Shown here: positions 1 through 8,892 of the stretch, piece by piece
How positions within the stretch are numbered: the stretch's first letter is position 1
Layout: the number at the start of each line of letters is the position of its first letter
Assembly: GCF_030209175.1 (NCBI RefSeq)
Contig: NZ_JARVSM010000002.1
Location: forward strand, 62,001 to 126,000
Source: Pseudomonas sp. efr-133-TYG-5
GTDB lineage: Bacteria > Pseudomonadota > Gammaproteobacteria > Pseudomonadales > Pseudomonadaceae
Reading direction: 5' to 3'
DNA: 64,000 bases
Made by a program: the position numbers and the translations under genes
Notes under the pieces: model-generated
Seen by the model: only the letters and a program-made list of their open reading frames with translations
What the model was told of the DNA's origin: nothing
The model's database searches: none

Positions 1-1
1 C

Positions 2-286
2 GTGCGCGAACTGGAGAACGTTCTCGAACGCGCGCACACCCTGTGCGAAAACCGCATGATCGAAGCCGAGGACCTGCGTCTGAGCGAGGGCAATTGCGCA
101 GCCGAGGGAGGGATTGCCGACCTGACCCAGATCGACAATCTGGAAGACTACCTGGAGAACATCGAACGCAAACTGATACTCCAGGCCTTGGAAGAAACCC
201 GCTGGAATCGCACGGCGGCGGCCCAGCGCTTGAGCCTGTCGTTCCGCTCGATGCGCTATCGGCTGAAGAAACTGGGGCTGGATTGA
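2..286 (+). CDS. pilR: PilR C-terminus (sigma-54 response regulator), 5' end outside window
   Basis: Only the last 94 residues are present; the frame is open to the left edge. They cover the end of the AAA+ sigma-54 interaction domain (RELENVLERA, the usual end of this module) and a C-terminal Fis-type helix-turn-helix (ETRWNRTAAAQRLSLSFRSM). PilR is the response regulator of the PilS/PilR pair that activates pilA transcription by sigma-54 polymerase. The call rests on this tail plus the pilus cluster next door; as I recall, pilR also precedes thiO and the minor pilins in P. aeruginosa. Another NtrC-family regulator cannot be excluded from the tail alone. Confidence 0.85.
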   Translation: MRELENVLERAHTLCENRMIEAEDLRLSEGNCAAEGGIADLTQIDNLEDYLENIERKLILQALEETRWNRTAAAQRLSLSFRSMRYRLKKLGLD

Positions 287-300
287 GCCTATGAAAGCTC

Positions 301-347
301 GCCGCCAGCGCCTGCATGGGAACGCGTGTTCCGCAGGCGTTGGCGGC
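301..347. terminator. Long inverted repeat between convergent pilR and thiO
   Basis: Arms GCCGCCAGCGCCTGC (301-315) and GCAGGCGTTGGCGGC (333-347) pair with a single G-T position, and the interior GGAAC...GTTCC continues the stem. No clear T tract follows on either strand (GCCCTTTG on plus). It lies between two convergent genes, so transcription termination is the likely role, but this is inferred from position. Confidence 0.5.
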
Positions 348-364
348 GCCCTTTGACTTGTGCC

Positions 365-1465
365 TTAAATGCGACCTTCGGGTGCATAGGGCGTCGGGTC
401 AATGATCGGTGCCCGTCCCAGCATCACATCGGCAAACAGCTGGCACGACGCCGGTGCCAGCACCAGACCATTGCGATAATGCCCGCAGTTCAACCACAAG
501 CCAGCGAACCCCGGCACCTGGCCGATGTAGGGAATCCCTTCGGGTGAGCCCGGACGCAGGCCGGCCCAGTGCCCGACCACTTCGGCATCCGCCAGCGCCG
601 GCAGCAGTTCCACGGCCGACGCCTTGAGGCTTTCCAGGGCCGTGTCGGTCGGCGTCTTGTCGAACCCCGCGTGCTCCAGCGTGCTGCCGATCAGAATGTG
701 CCCGTCGCGACGCGGAATCGCATACCGCCCTTTTGCCAGCACCATGCTCGGCAGGAAATCCGCCGCGCACTTGTAGAGGATCATCTGGCCCTTGACCGGT
801 TCGACCGGCAGCGTCAGGTCGAGGGTCTTGAGCAATTCGCCGCTCCAGGCGCCCGCGGTCAGCACGACCTGATCGCCGCGAATCACGCCATTGGCCGTCG
901 CCACGCCAACCACCTGATGGCCTTCGCGGACAAACCCGCTGACGGCGCACTGCTCGTGAATCGTCACGTTCGGCAGCGCCAGCAATGCCGCTTTCAGCGA
1001 TTTCACCAGGCGCGGATTGCGCACGTTGGCCACGTCGGCCATGTAGATCGCCCGGGAGAACCCGCCGCCGAGCACCGGTACGGCATCGTGGGCCGCCGAG
1101 ATATCCACAGCCCGCAGCGGCCGGTTTTCCCGTGCCGCCCAGGCCAGCGCCTCGGCTTCGTCATCGAGGTCCAGCCAGTACAGACCGGTGGTATGCACTT
1201 GCGGATCGACCCCGGTCGCGGCAAACAGGTGCGCGCCGAGCTGTGGATAAAAATCCTGCGACCAGTGCGCCAGTGCCGTGACCGCCGGGCTGTAGCGCCA
1301 CGGATACAGCGGCGAAACGATCCCGCCTCCGGCCCAGGAGGATTCCTGGCCGACGTTCGAACGATCGAGCAGCACCACGCTGCCGACTTCGGAGGCGAGG
1401 TTGTACGCGGTGAGCAGGCCTATTACCCCGCCCCCGACGATCACCACTTGCTGTTGCCTGGTCAT
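365..1465 (-). CDS. thiO: Glycine oxidase ThiO (FAD-dependent)
   Basis: A protein of 366 residues of the DAO family of FAD-dependent amine oxidases. An N-terminal dinucleotide-binding motif VVIVGGGVIG and the C-terminal GHYRNGLVLAPAS segment match ThiO. It oxidises glycine to iminoacetate/glyoxylate, the glycine-derived input for the thiazole moiety of thiamine in aerobes. Start chosen at the ATG giving MTRQQQVVIV, directly before the FAD motif; an upstream in-frame start would add 12 unlikely residues. It lies 58 bp downstream of pilE on the same strand, so some read-through is possible, but there is no functional link to pili. A generic D-amino-acid oxidase is the alternative. Confidence 0.85.
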   Translation of the reverse strand: MTRQQQVVIVGGGVIGLLTAYNLASEVGSVVLLDRSNVGQESSWAGGGIVSPLYPWRYSPAVTALAHWSQDFYPQLGAHLFAATGVDPQVHTTGLYWLDLDDEAEALAWAARENRPLRAVDISAAHDAVPVLGGGFSRAIYMADVANVRNPRLVKSLKAALLALPNVTIHEQCAVSGFVREGHQVVGVATANGVIRGDQVVLTAGAWSGELLKTLDLTLPVEPVKGQMILYKCAADFLPSMVLAKGRYAIPRRDGHILIGSTLEHAGFDKTPTDTALESLKASAVELLPALADAEVVGHWAGLRPGSPEGIPYIGQVPGFAGLWLNCGHYRNGLVLAPASCQLFADVMLGRAPIIDPTPYAPEGRI

Positions 1466-1523
1466 GTTTGTTCCAACCGTAAAAAAGACAGGTGGGTGCA
1501 AAAGGCACCCGAATGAATGCGGC

Positions 1524-1922
1524 TCAGCGGCCCCAGCAATCCTTGGTGGTCAGCCCGGTTGTCGCGTTGTTCATGCTTCTGACCCCGGTGTTGGTCAGGG
1601 TGAAATCGCCGCACTTGTCGGTGGCCATTGCGCCGGCCTTGCGGGTCGCGGTCAGCAGGTAGGTCTGGTCAGTGATCGTCGGCGTGATGGTGTAGAAATC
1701 AGTCCCGGCACTCAGGCCGGTGGCGTTGGTGTAGGTATTGTTCCTGGTGTAGTAGCGCTCGAGGAGCTGCGCCTGCTCCGACAGAAGCGACACCACTTCG
1801 GCGCGACGACCCTTTTTCACGTATTCGGTGTAGCTCGGTGCGGCGATGGTGATGACGATACCGATGATCGCAATCACGATCATGATTTCGATCAGGGTAA
1901 ATCCTCGGTTGGCTCTGCGCAT
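1524..1922 (-). CDS. pilE: Minor type IV pilin PilE
   Basis: A 132-residue prepilin. Short basic leader MRRANRG, then the prepilin peptidase site G/FTLIE with Glu5 and a hydrophobic helix (IMIVIAIIGIVITIAAPSY). Two cysteines near the C-terminus (KCGDF, KDCWGR) can form the D-region disulfide. Minor pilins prime pilus assembly and help present PilY1 at the tip. It is the last gene of the fimU-pilV-W-X-Y1-E operon, 14 bp after pilY1, with a GAGG ribosome site. The PilE name follows operon position; sequence alone says type IV pilin of the PilE class. Confidence 0.9.
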   Translation of the reverse strand: MRRANRGFTLIEIMIVIAIIGIVITIAAPSYTEYVKKGRRAEVVSLLSEQAQLLERYYTRNNTYTNATGLSAGTDFYTITPTITDQTYLLTATRKAGAMATDKCGDFTLTNTGVRSMNNATTGLTTKDCWGR

Positions 1923-1936
1923 GCCTCAACTCTCGC

Positions 1937-4900
1937 TTACTGTATTTGTCGCCACATGATACGGCGACTGCCGCCGCCGGATTTTTCCACCAGGGTGGTG
2001 ATGCCGCCACTGGAATCGTTCACGATCTTGCGGGTCGCACCGTTGACGATGGCGTTCAGGGTCGGGATACCGCCGGTGAACACCACGCCACTGGAAATCG
2101 TGTCGTTGCTGTCGACCACGCCATCGGCGTTGGTGTCGAGCACCGCGTAGTTGAGCATCTTACCGCTGAACGCATCGAGTTCGACCAGTTTGCCGGTACC
2201 GAAGCTGGAACAGGGGTCGGTGGTGTCGACGCTGGCCGTGGTGAACACGATGCGTCCGAGCACCAGGCTGGCCTGATTGATCACGCGCTCGCCGGTCAAC
2301 GCGTTGTTGTACACCAGCGGCAGGTACCAGCCCTTCTCGCCCGGATACGTCGTGTCGTTCTGACTGGTGGTGATGAATTGCCCCGAGCTGCCGGAGAACA
2401 CCCCGGTGACCGCTTGCGCCTGCAAGCTGCTGACGGTCAGCTGTCCCGAACCGCCGTCGGCATCCCACACCGAATAGAACGCCTGCAGATCCTTGTTGGT
2501 CTTGTCGGCGGTTTCGTTGAACTTGCCGGTGCCGACAAAGATCTGTTTGCCGCCCAGCGCGTTGTCCGCCAGCAGCGGCTGCGCGGTGATCGGCTGGGTC
2601 GCCCCGCCCGCCGTGGTGAACAGCGGCTTGCCGGAAAACGCCACGCCCCAGCTGTCGGTTGAAGTGGCACTGAGGTCGAATTTCCACAGTCGCCCCTTCA
2701 AGTCGCCGCCATACGCCGCCTGCACCACGTTCGAAGAGTTGACCCTGAGTTTCACCGAGGACAGGCCGTTGGTGGTCTCCGTGCTGTCGATGACGATTTT
2801 CCTGATCAGCGAACCGTCGCGCACATCCAGCACATACAACGCCGCGACGCCCGAGTTGCTGCCGTAACCGTTGGCAATGAACGCCGCCCAGCGGCCGTCG
2901 GCCAGACGTGCCACTTCCGGCCGCGCGTAGGCATAACCCAGATCATTGAACGCGTTGGCGGTACTGGCAGTGGCCGGCGCGCTGACCTCCCACAGGGCAC
3001 GCAGGGCATTGCCGGCCGAAGCGTCGAACAGTTGCAACGCGTAGAAGGTCTTGCCACCGGCGCCCGTGCCACCGATGGCCAGGGTTTTCCAGGCATTGTT
3101 GAGTTGCGCGTCGTAGACCCCGACCTGGCCATCCACCAGAAATTTGTGGCTGACGCCGTTGATGTAGTTCGGATCGGCAATCAGCCGCAGCGACGGTAGT
3201 ACGCTGGACGGCATGTAGGCATAGCGCCGGGTGCCGTTGCTCGAGTTGATCACGCTGACGAAGCCATCGTTGCCGTTCACCACCAGGTTGGCGTTCATGT
3301 TCGCTGCCTTGGTGGTCAGGTAGGCGCTGTAGGTGGTGTCGCCCGACAGGTCGGAGGCGGTCTTCTCCGTGGGCGAGGCCAGCACCAGCGGCGAGTTGAT
3401 GATGTCGCCGAGCAGCACGCTGCGTACCTTCAGCCCGGCCTTGTTGGTGTCCTTGCTCCACTCCACCAGATCGCTGCCGCTGATGCCGGTGGGCAGACTC
3501 TGGCTGAGGCTGGTCTGCTGCGTCGCGGAAAAGTTGCCATAGGCCAGCGTCACCGCGGCGTTGCTCGTGGTGTTCCACGATTGGTAGGTCGGTGCCGTGG
3601 CGCCAGGGACGATTGCCGTATCGGTGGTCCACAGCACCGTCGAGGTGTTCACCGCTCCGGCAGAGGTGAACCCGAAGGCCTTGATGGTGCCGCGCCAGTC
3701 CTTGGGGTCGTAACTGGTCTGGAAGTAACTGGTGCCACTGGCCAGCGTCGTGCCGCTGGTCACGCCGCTGCCGCCGGAGCCGGCCTTGGAGGTGATATCG
3801 CTCAATGCCGCCGACAGCGCGCTGTTGAGCCCGGCGCTGTCGGTCGCCTGGTAATACTTGCCCTGGCCGTACGCGGCGGCGTCCGACAGCATGTCGTTGT
3901 CGGCGGTGAAGCCGACGGTGTAGGTGTTCATGTTCTGCTTGGGAAAATCCACCGCGTTCCAGCTCTTGCCAGCGGCATCGGTGCCGGTCGAGCGCATGTC
4001 GATGTCGAAGGCGAACTTGGCGATGTCGTCGAGGTACAGCGTGTCGCCCTCGTTATCGCCGTTGAGGTTGTTGCCGTCGTTGTTGACGCCGTCCCAGTTG
4101 GGCAGACGACTGCCACCGAGCGGGTCATTGCTGGGGAAGGTGCGGTCGTAGGTCGGCAGGCCATCGGTGATGACCACGCCGTAGTTTTTCTGGCAACGGT
4201 ACTGGATCGGGCTGGTGTAGGTGCTCGGCGTGCTGTTGTAGTACGGCGCCATGCCGCGCATGTAACGGCTGATCTCGTAATAGGTTTCCGCCAGCGGCGT
4301 GTTGGCCACCGCGCTCAAGCCGTTGATCGCGGCAATCAGTGCGTTGTAGTTACTGTCGGCCTGGGCCTGGGTCACGCTGCCGCTGACCGGGGCCAGGTCG
4401 GCGATGGTGCGGGCGATGTAGCCGCCATTCCCGGCGTTGTTGCTGGTGGCCGGGTTGAACGTCGACAGGCCGATGCGCAGGGTGCGGTTACTGCTGACCA
4501 GCGCCGTAGACACGTTGCGCGCGACATTGATCCGGTAGTCGTTGGGAATCGCACCGCTGGTGAAGTCGCGGGTGCCGTTGCTGATCGCCAGCCCGACCAC
4601 GTAGGCAATATAGTCGCCGGTATAGCGGGTGTTGCCGCTGCCCACCGGGTCCGGCAGTTTCAGGCACAGCGGCGTCAGCGAGTTGTTGTAGAACGCATAG
4701 GCGCCGCCGGAACAGCCGGTGGTCGGCAGGCTCGAGAGAAAGATCGTGTCACCGGTGATCGCGGTGGAGCTCAGGCACAGACCGATCAGAGCGTTGCATT
4801 GCCGCGCCGGGGTGCGGTCGACCGTCGGGTCGAATCCGGCCGCGTAAATGATGCTGTTCATGCTCCCCGAATCATCGATCAGCAGCATGACGTTCGGCGC

Positions 4901-5020
4901 CACTGCCGCCGCGCTGAGCAACGGCGAGTCGGACGGGGTGAAGGCATACGCCGGGGCTGCCAGGTAGAGCCCCAGCAACAGGCCGATCAGCAGCGCAACC
5001 CGCCGCTCAATACTTCGCAT
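1937..5020 (-). CDS. pilY1: PilY1, type IV pilus tip adhesin/assembly factor
   Basis: A 1027-residue secreted protein. The signal peptide is MRSIERRVALLIGLLLGLYL ending near AYA. A von Willebrand A-like region starts with the MIDAS-type DDSGSM around residue 50. The C-terminal third is a beta-propeller-like PilY1 domain with an EF-hand-like calcium loop, DTNADGVVDSND, about 65 residues before the end; the equivalent loop in P. aeruginosa PilY1 controls extension and retraction. It is known as a tip-associated adhesin, surface sensor and antagonist of PilT-driven retraction. The start is the ATG 9 nt after GGAG, overlapping pilX by 14 nt; a start six codons upstream is possible. pilY2, which follows pilY1 in P. 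aeruginosa, is absent. Confidence 0.95.
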   Translation of the reverse strand: MRSIERRVALLIGLLLGLYLAAPAYAFTPSDSPLLSAAAVAPNVMLLIDDSGSMNSIIYAAGFDPTVDRTPARQCNALIGLCLSSTAITGDTIFLSSLPTTGCSGGAYAFYNNSLTPLCLKLPDPVGSGNTRYTGDYIAYVVGLAISNGTRDFTSGAIPNDYRINVARNVSTALVSSNRTLRIGLSTFNPATSNNAGNGGYIARTIADLAPVSGSVTQAQADSNYNALIAAINGLSAVANTPLAETYYEISRYMRGMAPYYNSTPSTYTSPIQYRCQKNYGVVITDGLPTYDRTFPSNDPLGGSRLPNWDGVNNDGNNLNGDNEGDTLYLDDIAKFAFDIDMRSTGTDAAGKSWNAVDFPKQNMNTYTVGFTADNDMLSDAAAYGQGKYYQATDSAGLNSALSAALSDITSKAGSGGSGVTSGTTLASGTSYFQTSYDPKDWRGTIKAFGFTSAGAVNTSTVLWTTDTAIVPGATAPTYQSWNTTSNAAVTLAYGNFSATQQTSLSQSLPTGISGSDLVEWSKDTNKAGLKVRSVLLGDIINSPLVLASPTEKTASDLSGDTTYSAYLTTKAANMNANLVVNGNDGFVSVINSSNGTRRYAYMPSSVLPSLRLIADPNYINGVSHKFLVDGQVGVYDAQLNNAWKTLAIGGTGAGGKTFYALQLFDASAGNALRALWEVSAPATASTANAFNDLGYAYARPEVARLADGRWAAFIANGYGSNSGVAALYVLDVRDGSLIRKIVIDSTETTNGLSSVKLRVNSSNVVQAAYGGDLKGRLWKFDLSATSTDSWGVAFSGKPLFTTAGGATQPITAQPLLADNALGGKQIFVGTGKFNETADKTNKDLQAFYSVWDADGGSGQLTVSSLQAQAVTGVFSGSSGQFITTSQNDTTYPGEKGWYLPLVYNNALTGERVINQASLVLGRIVFTTASVDTTDPCSSFGTGKLVELDAFSGKMLNYAVLDTNADGVVDSNDTISSGVVFTGGIPTLNAIVNGATRKIVNDSSGGITTLVEKSGGGSRRIMWRQIQ

Positions 5021-5486
5021 AAACACTCTCCACCACACTGCGCGAACTGCCGGCGATGCCGACAGCCGTCACCCGGTACAGCGTCGCCGAGGTATTGCTC
5101 GGCACGTTGACCGCCGTCAGGGTGGTGCCGATGTTCTGCACCCCGTAGAAGCCGTTGCCGGCGGCGATCCAGGTTACCCCCGACGTCGAGTTGAGCCCTG
5201 CCGCACTGACCACCGAGGATTCCGCCGGCGGCGCGCACTGGGTGGTACTGGCACACACGGCCAGCGCATAACTGTCCAGTTGCACCGCACTTTCGCCGAC
5301 CCGCAGCGCCGCTTCAGCGGCCTGGAACGATTGGTTGCGCAGGCTGACACTGCCGGCCATTTTTTCCTGCAGGTTGGCGCTCTGCATCGATGACAGGCCG
5401 ATCAACGACAGCAGCAACAGAAACACCAGGCTGATCAGCAGCACCATGCCGCGCTGCGCCTGGCGCCGGTGAAGGGAAATCCTCAT
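5007..5486 (-). CDS. pilX: Minor pilin PilX
   Basis: A 159-residue minor pilin. A basic leader (MRISLHRRQAQRG) precedes M-VLLISLVFLLLLSLIGLS. As in the PilX/GspK class, the +5 glutamate of ordinary pilins is missing. The QSANLQEKMAG segment is typical of PilX N-terminal domains. Start is the ATG after a very purine-rich GAGGGGGG site; the longer frame adds 14 implausible residues. It sits 13 bp after pilW and overlaps pilY1, consistent with translational coupling. PilX is thought to couple PilY1 to the pilin complex. Confidence 0.9.
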   Translation of the reverse strand: MRISLHRRQAQRGMVLLISLVFLLLLSLIGLSSMQSANLQEKMAGSVSLRNQSFQAAEAALRVGESAVQLDSYALAVCASTTQCAPPAESSVVSAAGLNSTSGVTWIAAGNGFYGVQNIGTTLTAVNVPSNTSATLYRVTAVGIAGSSRSVVESVYAKY

Positions 5487-5499
5487 TGTCTGCCCCCCC

Positions 5500-6213
5500 T
5501 CACTGCAAGCGGTTGCGCAAGGCGGCAACCACGTTGAAGGTCTGATTGGCGACCCGGTTGCTCGGATCGTTGAGGGTCAGGCTCAGGCGCACACTGCGGA
5601 TGCGTGCCGGGTCGCCGGGGTTGCTGCTGTAGGTCGACGCCGCCACATCGGTGGCAGAACTGGCCAGGCCGAACATCACGCTGAACGCGGCGACGTTGTT
5701 CACCAATACCTGCTGGGCCGGCGTACCGCTGCCGGTGCCCATGAGGATCTGGTTATTGCTGTAGCTGTAGATCAACCGGCGGATCGGAAACGCGATCTGC
5801 CCGCTCGCCGCCGCGCGCAGCCCGGTATAGGCGGTGGCGCTGTTGCGGCAGTCGGACAGCACCGTCCAGGTCGGCGTGCCGCCGCCGCTGCCGATGTCGG
5901 CGGTGACCAGGGTCAGCTTGAGGCTGGCGTTGTCCCAACTGATCGGCGTGATCTGCGCCGCGTTGAAATCCCCTGCGGTGCTGGAATCGGTGATGGTGCC
6001 GAGGCAGCCGAACATGCCGACCATGCGGATTTCCTGGATCATCTTGCTCAGCACGAAACGCGCATCTTCCTGCATCGCGGCCGCGCTGTTCTGGCTGACG
6101 TAGGTATTTTTCGCGGCGATGAATGTCTGCACTACGCCGAGCACCACGATCAGCCCCAGCGCCAGGGCGATCATCAATTCGATCAGGCCGAAACCGCGGT
6201 TGTGGCGCTTCAT
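5500..6213 (-). CDS. pilW: Minor pilin PilW
   Basis: A 237-residue prepilin with leader MKRHNRG, cleavage site G/FGLIE and helix LMIALALGLIVVLGVVQTFI, followed by a large C-terminal domain matching the PilW family in length. It is one of the minor pilins (FimU, PilV, PilW, PilX, PilE) that form the priming complex for pilus assembly. The ATG overlaps the pilV stop codon by 4 nt (ATGA), indicating coupled translation. Confidence 0.92.
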   Translation of the reverse strand: MKRHNRGFGLIELMIALALGLIVVLGVVQTFIAAKNTYVSQNSAAAMQEDARFVLSKMIQEIRMVGMFGCLGTITDSSTAGDFNAAQITPISWDNASLKLTLVTADIGSGGGTPTWTVLSDCRNSATAYTGLRAAASGQIAFPIRRLIYSYSNNQILMGTGSGTPAQQVLVNNVAAFSVMFGLASSATDVAASTYSSNPGDPARIRSVRLSLTLNDPSNRVANQTFNVVAALRNRLQ

Positions 6214-6659
6214 GGCGTGGCCACCGGATCAACAGCGACGCGGCTGGACAGCACGAAGCTGCGCGGGGCGCTGCTGGCGTTGGCCGCCCGGGCATCGCTC
6301 CAGGTGATGGTAATGGTGTAGACGCGCTGGTTGAGGGTAATGCTGCCAGTGGCAGTCGGACCCGCGAAATTGACGATGTTGGTGGCGAAGTCGTAGAGAT
6401 CCTGATCGCGGGCGACGCTGAGATTGCCCGCCGTCGGCGGAGTGACGGTGTAGTCGGCGCCGGAGTTGGCGCGGATCCGGTCCAGCATGTCGTAGGCGAT
6501 GAAGCTGGCCTGGCTGGTCATCCGTGAACTGTCGGTGTACTTCAGCGCGTTCAATTGCACGGCCGCCGCCCCGAGCAGCCCGACCGTCAGAATCAGCAAC
6601 GCGACCAGCACTTCGATCAGCGTCATGCCCTGCTGCGCCTGTTTGCTCCCTGCCCTCAT
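6210..6659 (-). CDS. pilV: Minor pilin PilV
   Basis: A 149-residue prepilin, leader MRAGSKQAQQG, cleavage site G/MTLIE and helix VLVALLILTVGLLGAAAVQ, typical of the PilV/GspI class. Start chosen at the ATG that overlaps the fimU stop by 4 nt (ATGA); an upstream start would add 13 residues inside fimU. Expected role is the minor-pilin core complex at the pilus tip. Translational overlap with both neighbours fits a single operon. Confidence 0.92.
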   Translation of the reverse strand: MRAGSKQAQQGMTLIEVLVALLILTVGLLGAAAVQLNALKYTDSSRMTSQASFIAYDMLDRIRANSGADYTVTPPTAGNLSVARDQDLYDFATNIVNFAGPTATGSITLNQRVYTITITWSDARAANASSAPRSFVLSSRVAVDPVATP

Positions 6660-7129
6660 CCGCAACTTCCACCCAATTGAATTCGTCCGTTGAGACACAC
6701 GTTCAGCGTCCTGCTTTGCGTTCCCAGCGTGTAACTGATGACCACCGCCGTGGGCGGTGCTGCCAGACCGCCGAGGTTATTGAAATCCAGGGCAGTCACT
6801 CCTGAGGGTAGCGTCAGAGTCGCGCCGCTGCTCATCGCTGGAACAACCCGCAATACATTGGCCGGTGTGCCAGTACTGTCGTAGACCGACAGCTCACTGG
6901 TCCAGACACTACCGCCGGCGGATGGCCGCAAGCGGGTGGTGATGCCTCGGTCGATGGCCTCGAGCCTGGCGTAATTGAGCGCCCGCTGCAGGTCGCCGAC
7001 TTCGGTGTCGGCTCGGCTGCCCTGCACCGATCGAGTGAAGGACGGCACCGCCAGGGTGATCAGGATCACGAATACCGCGAGCGCGACCAGCAACTCGATC
7101 AACGTGAAACCTTTTGTACGATGATCCAT
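6656..7129 (-). CDS. fimU: Minor pilin FimU (GspH class)
   Basis: A 157-residue prepilin. Leader MDHRTKG, cleavage site G/FTLIE, helix LLVALAVFVILITLAVPSF, then a GspH/FimU domain with a late cysteine pair (NVCLNG...GGSCG). It begins the minor-pilin operon. A GGAGGG ribosome site 5 nt before the ATG fixes the start and rules out the upstream frame that adds 100 residues. FimU links the minor-pilin complex to the major pilin shaft. Confidence 0.9.
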   Translation of the reverse strand: MDHRTKGFTLIELLVALAVFVILITLAVPSFTRSVQGSRADTEVGDLQRALNYARLEAIDRGITTRLRPSAGGSVWTSELSVYDSTGTPANVLRVVPAMSSGATLTLPSGVTALDFNNLGGLAAPPTAVVISYTLGTQSRTLNVCLNGRIQLGGSCG

Positions 7130-7259
7130 CGATGCCCTCCGTTGCCGTCGGCTATACCTGCCTCTACAAACTAGAACATTCGACCGGGTTACGTCGGTTG
7201 ATTTGCCCTGCCCGGCGCACGGATCGCGCCGGACACCATGCTCCAGGGAGGGAGTGCCC

Positions 7260-7814
7260 ATGCCGCAACGGGGTTTCAGTCTGGTCGAACTGCTTATGGG
7301 ACTGGCGATTGGCGTAATTGTTCTGTCGCTGGTCAATCCGGCACTTGCCAGGCTCAGCGAGTCCAACCATCGGCAGCAGGCGGCCGATGCGCTGCTCAGC
7401 GGCGTGCGCCATGCGCGCTCGCTGGCCATCGCGCAAAACCACAGCGTGGTGCTTCACGCTATCGACGGCGACTGGAGCCGCGGCTGGCGGATCATTCTCG
7501 ATGTCAGCGGCAAGGGCGCCGATGACCCCGGCAATCCGCTGCTGCGCGAGCACGCGACTGATGCGCAGATACCGGTGGTGGGGAATTGGGCGGTGAGACG
7601 CTATGTGCGTTTCAGCAGTCTCGGGCAACCGCTGCTGCCCGGGCGGGCGTTTCAGGCAGGCACATTGCATCTTTGCTCGCGCCGCGAGCCGCTCAGCCAG
7701 CTCCAGGTGGTGCTGGCGGCGACCGGACGGGTGCGCCTGACCCGCGAGGTCGCTGAGCAGGCGCTGTGTCGAGGCGGGAAGCGCGTCAGATCGAACGCAC
7801 GCGCAGCTCTTTAG
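7260..7814 (+). CDS. fimT: FimT/GspH-type pilin-like protein
   Basis: A 184-residue prepilin-like protein with leader MPQRG, site G/FSLVE and helix [19 protein letters not shown], followed by a GspH-type domain ([16 protein letters not shown]). A GGAGGGAG ribosome site precedes the ATG. It is transcribed away from fimU across a 130-bp gap, whereas I recall fimT and fimU being collinear in P. aeruginosa. Its 3' end overlaps the 3' end of ispH by 29 bp. FimT has been linked to DNA uptake in other gammaproteobacteria; here the name means FimT/FimU-like. Confidence 0.75.
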   Translation: MPQRGFSLVELLMGLAIGVIVLSLVNPALARLSESNHRQQAADALLSGVRHARSLAIAQNHSVVLHAIDGDWSRGWRIILDVSGKGADDPGNPLLREHATDAQIPVVGNWAVRRYVRFSSLGQPLLPGRAFQAGTLHLCSRREPLSQLQVVLAATGRVRLTREVAEQALCRGGKRVRSNARAAL

Positions 7815-8730
7815 GCATGGAGAACGTGATGTTCTCCTCGCGACCGGCCAGTTCGTCGGCACCGGTGGCGCCCCAGGCCTGCAACTGCTGGATCACGCCA
7901 CGCACCAGCACTTCCGGGGCAGAGGCACCGGCGGTGATGCCGATGCGTTCGACCCCATCGAACCAGCTCTTCTGCAGGTCTTCGGCGCCGTCGATCAGGT
8001 ACGCCGGCGTCGCCATGCGCTCGGCCAGCTCGCGCAGACGGTTGGAGTTGGAGCTGTTCGGGCTGCCGACCACCAGGACCACGTCGCACTCGTCGGCCAG
8101 TTGCTTGACGGCGTCCTGACGGTTTTGCGTGGCGTAGCAGATGTCGTCCTTGCGCGGCCCACCGATGGCCGGGAAACGTGTACGCAAGGCATCGATGACG
8201 CGACTGGTGTCGTCCATCGACAAGGTGGTCTGGGTGACGAAGGCGAGTTTTTCCGGGTTGCGCACCTGCAACTCGGCCACATCCTTCTCGTCTTCGACGA
8301 GGTAGATCGTGCCGCCATTGCTGGCATCGTACTGGCCCATGGTGCCTTCGACTTCCGGGTGACCAGCGTGGCCGATGAGGATGCATTCGCGACCGTCGCG
8401 GCTGTATTTCGCCACTTCGATGTGCACCTTGGTCACCAGCGGGCAGGTGGCATCGAATACTTTCAGACCACGACCGGCGGCTTCGTTGCGCACGGCCTGG
8501 GAAACGCCGTGGGCACTGAAGATCACGATGACGTCATCCGGCACCTGATCCAGTTCCTCGACGAAGATTGCCCCGCGGTTGCGCAGGTCCTCGACCACGA
8601 ACTTGTTGTGCACCACTTCGTGACGCACATAGATCGGCGGCCCGAAGACCTCCAGGGCGCGGTTGACGATTTCGATCGCCCGGTCCACGCCGGCGCAGAA
8701 GCCACGGGGGTTGGCGAGTTTGATTTGCAT
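7786..8730 (-). CDS. ispH: 4-hydroxy-3-methylbut-2-enyl diphosphate reductase IspH
   Basis: A 314-residue protein, the usual length for IspH (LytB). The three cysteine ligands of the 4Fe-4S cluster are visible in [23 protein letters not shown] and [11 protein letters not shown]. It makes IPP and DMAPP in the last step of the MEP isoprenoid pathway. Start is at [10 protein letters not shown] after a GAGG site; the longer frame runs into the upstream repeat. It is downstream of fkpB on the same strand but separated by a REPIN. The E. coli order ileS-lspA-fkpB-ispH is preserved. Confidence 0.97.
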   Translation of the reverse strand: MQIKLANPRGFCAGVDRAIEIVNRALEVFGPPIYVRHEVVHNKFVVEDLRNRGAIFVEELDQVPDDVIVIFSAHGVSQAVRNEAAGRGLKVFDATCPLVTKVHIEVAKYSRDGRECILIGHAGHPEVEGTMGQYDASNGGTIYLVEDEKDVAELQVRNPEKLAFVTQTTLSMDDTSRVIDALRTRFPAIGGPRKDDICYATQNRQDAVKQLADECDVVLVVGSPNSSNSNRLRELAERMATPAYLIDGAEDLQKSWFDGVERIGITAGASAPEVLVRGVIQQLQAWGATGADELAGREENITFSMPKELRVRSI

Positions 8731-8781
8731 GCTGTGCCTCGTGTCTTGCGCGCAAGAAATAACGAAAACGGTGGAAATCAT

Positions 8782-8871
8782 TGTGGGAGCGAGCCTGCTC
8801 GCGAAGGCGGTGTGTCAGACAACATCGATGTTGAATGTCAGTCAGCATTCGCGCGCAGGCTCGCTCCCACA
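8782..8871. repeat. REPIN (paired REP palindromes), copy 1
   Basis: About 90 bp: TGTGGGAGCGAGCCTGCTCG at the left, and its reverse complement (with one extra GC step) ending CGCTCCCACA at the right. Short variable centre. Located between fkpB and ispH, both minus strand. Same family as the copies near 20971, 21967, 26307, 31634, 45931 and 48877. Confidence 0.9.
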
Positions 8872-8892
8872 TTTTGACCCTTGTGCGGTCAG

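Noticed and set aside
3581..5110. Long plus-strand open frame opposite pilY1
   Set aside because: Antisense to a well-supported gene, Val/Gly/Arg-rich, without ribosome site or domain.
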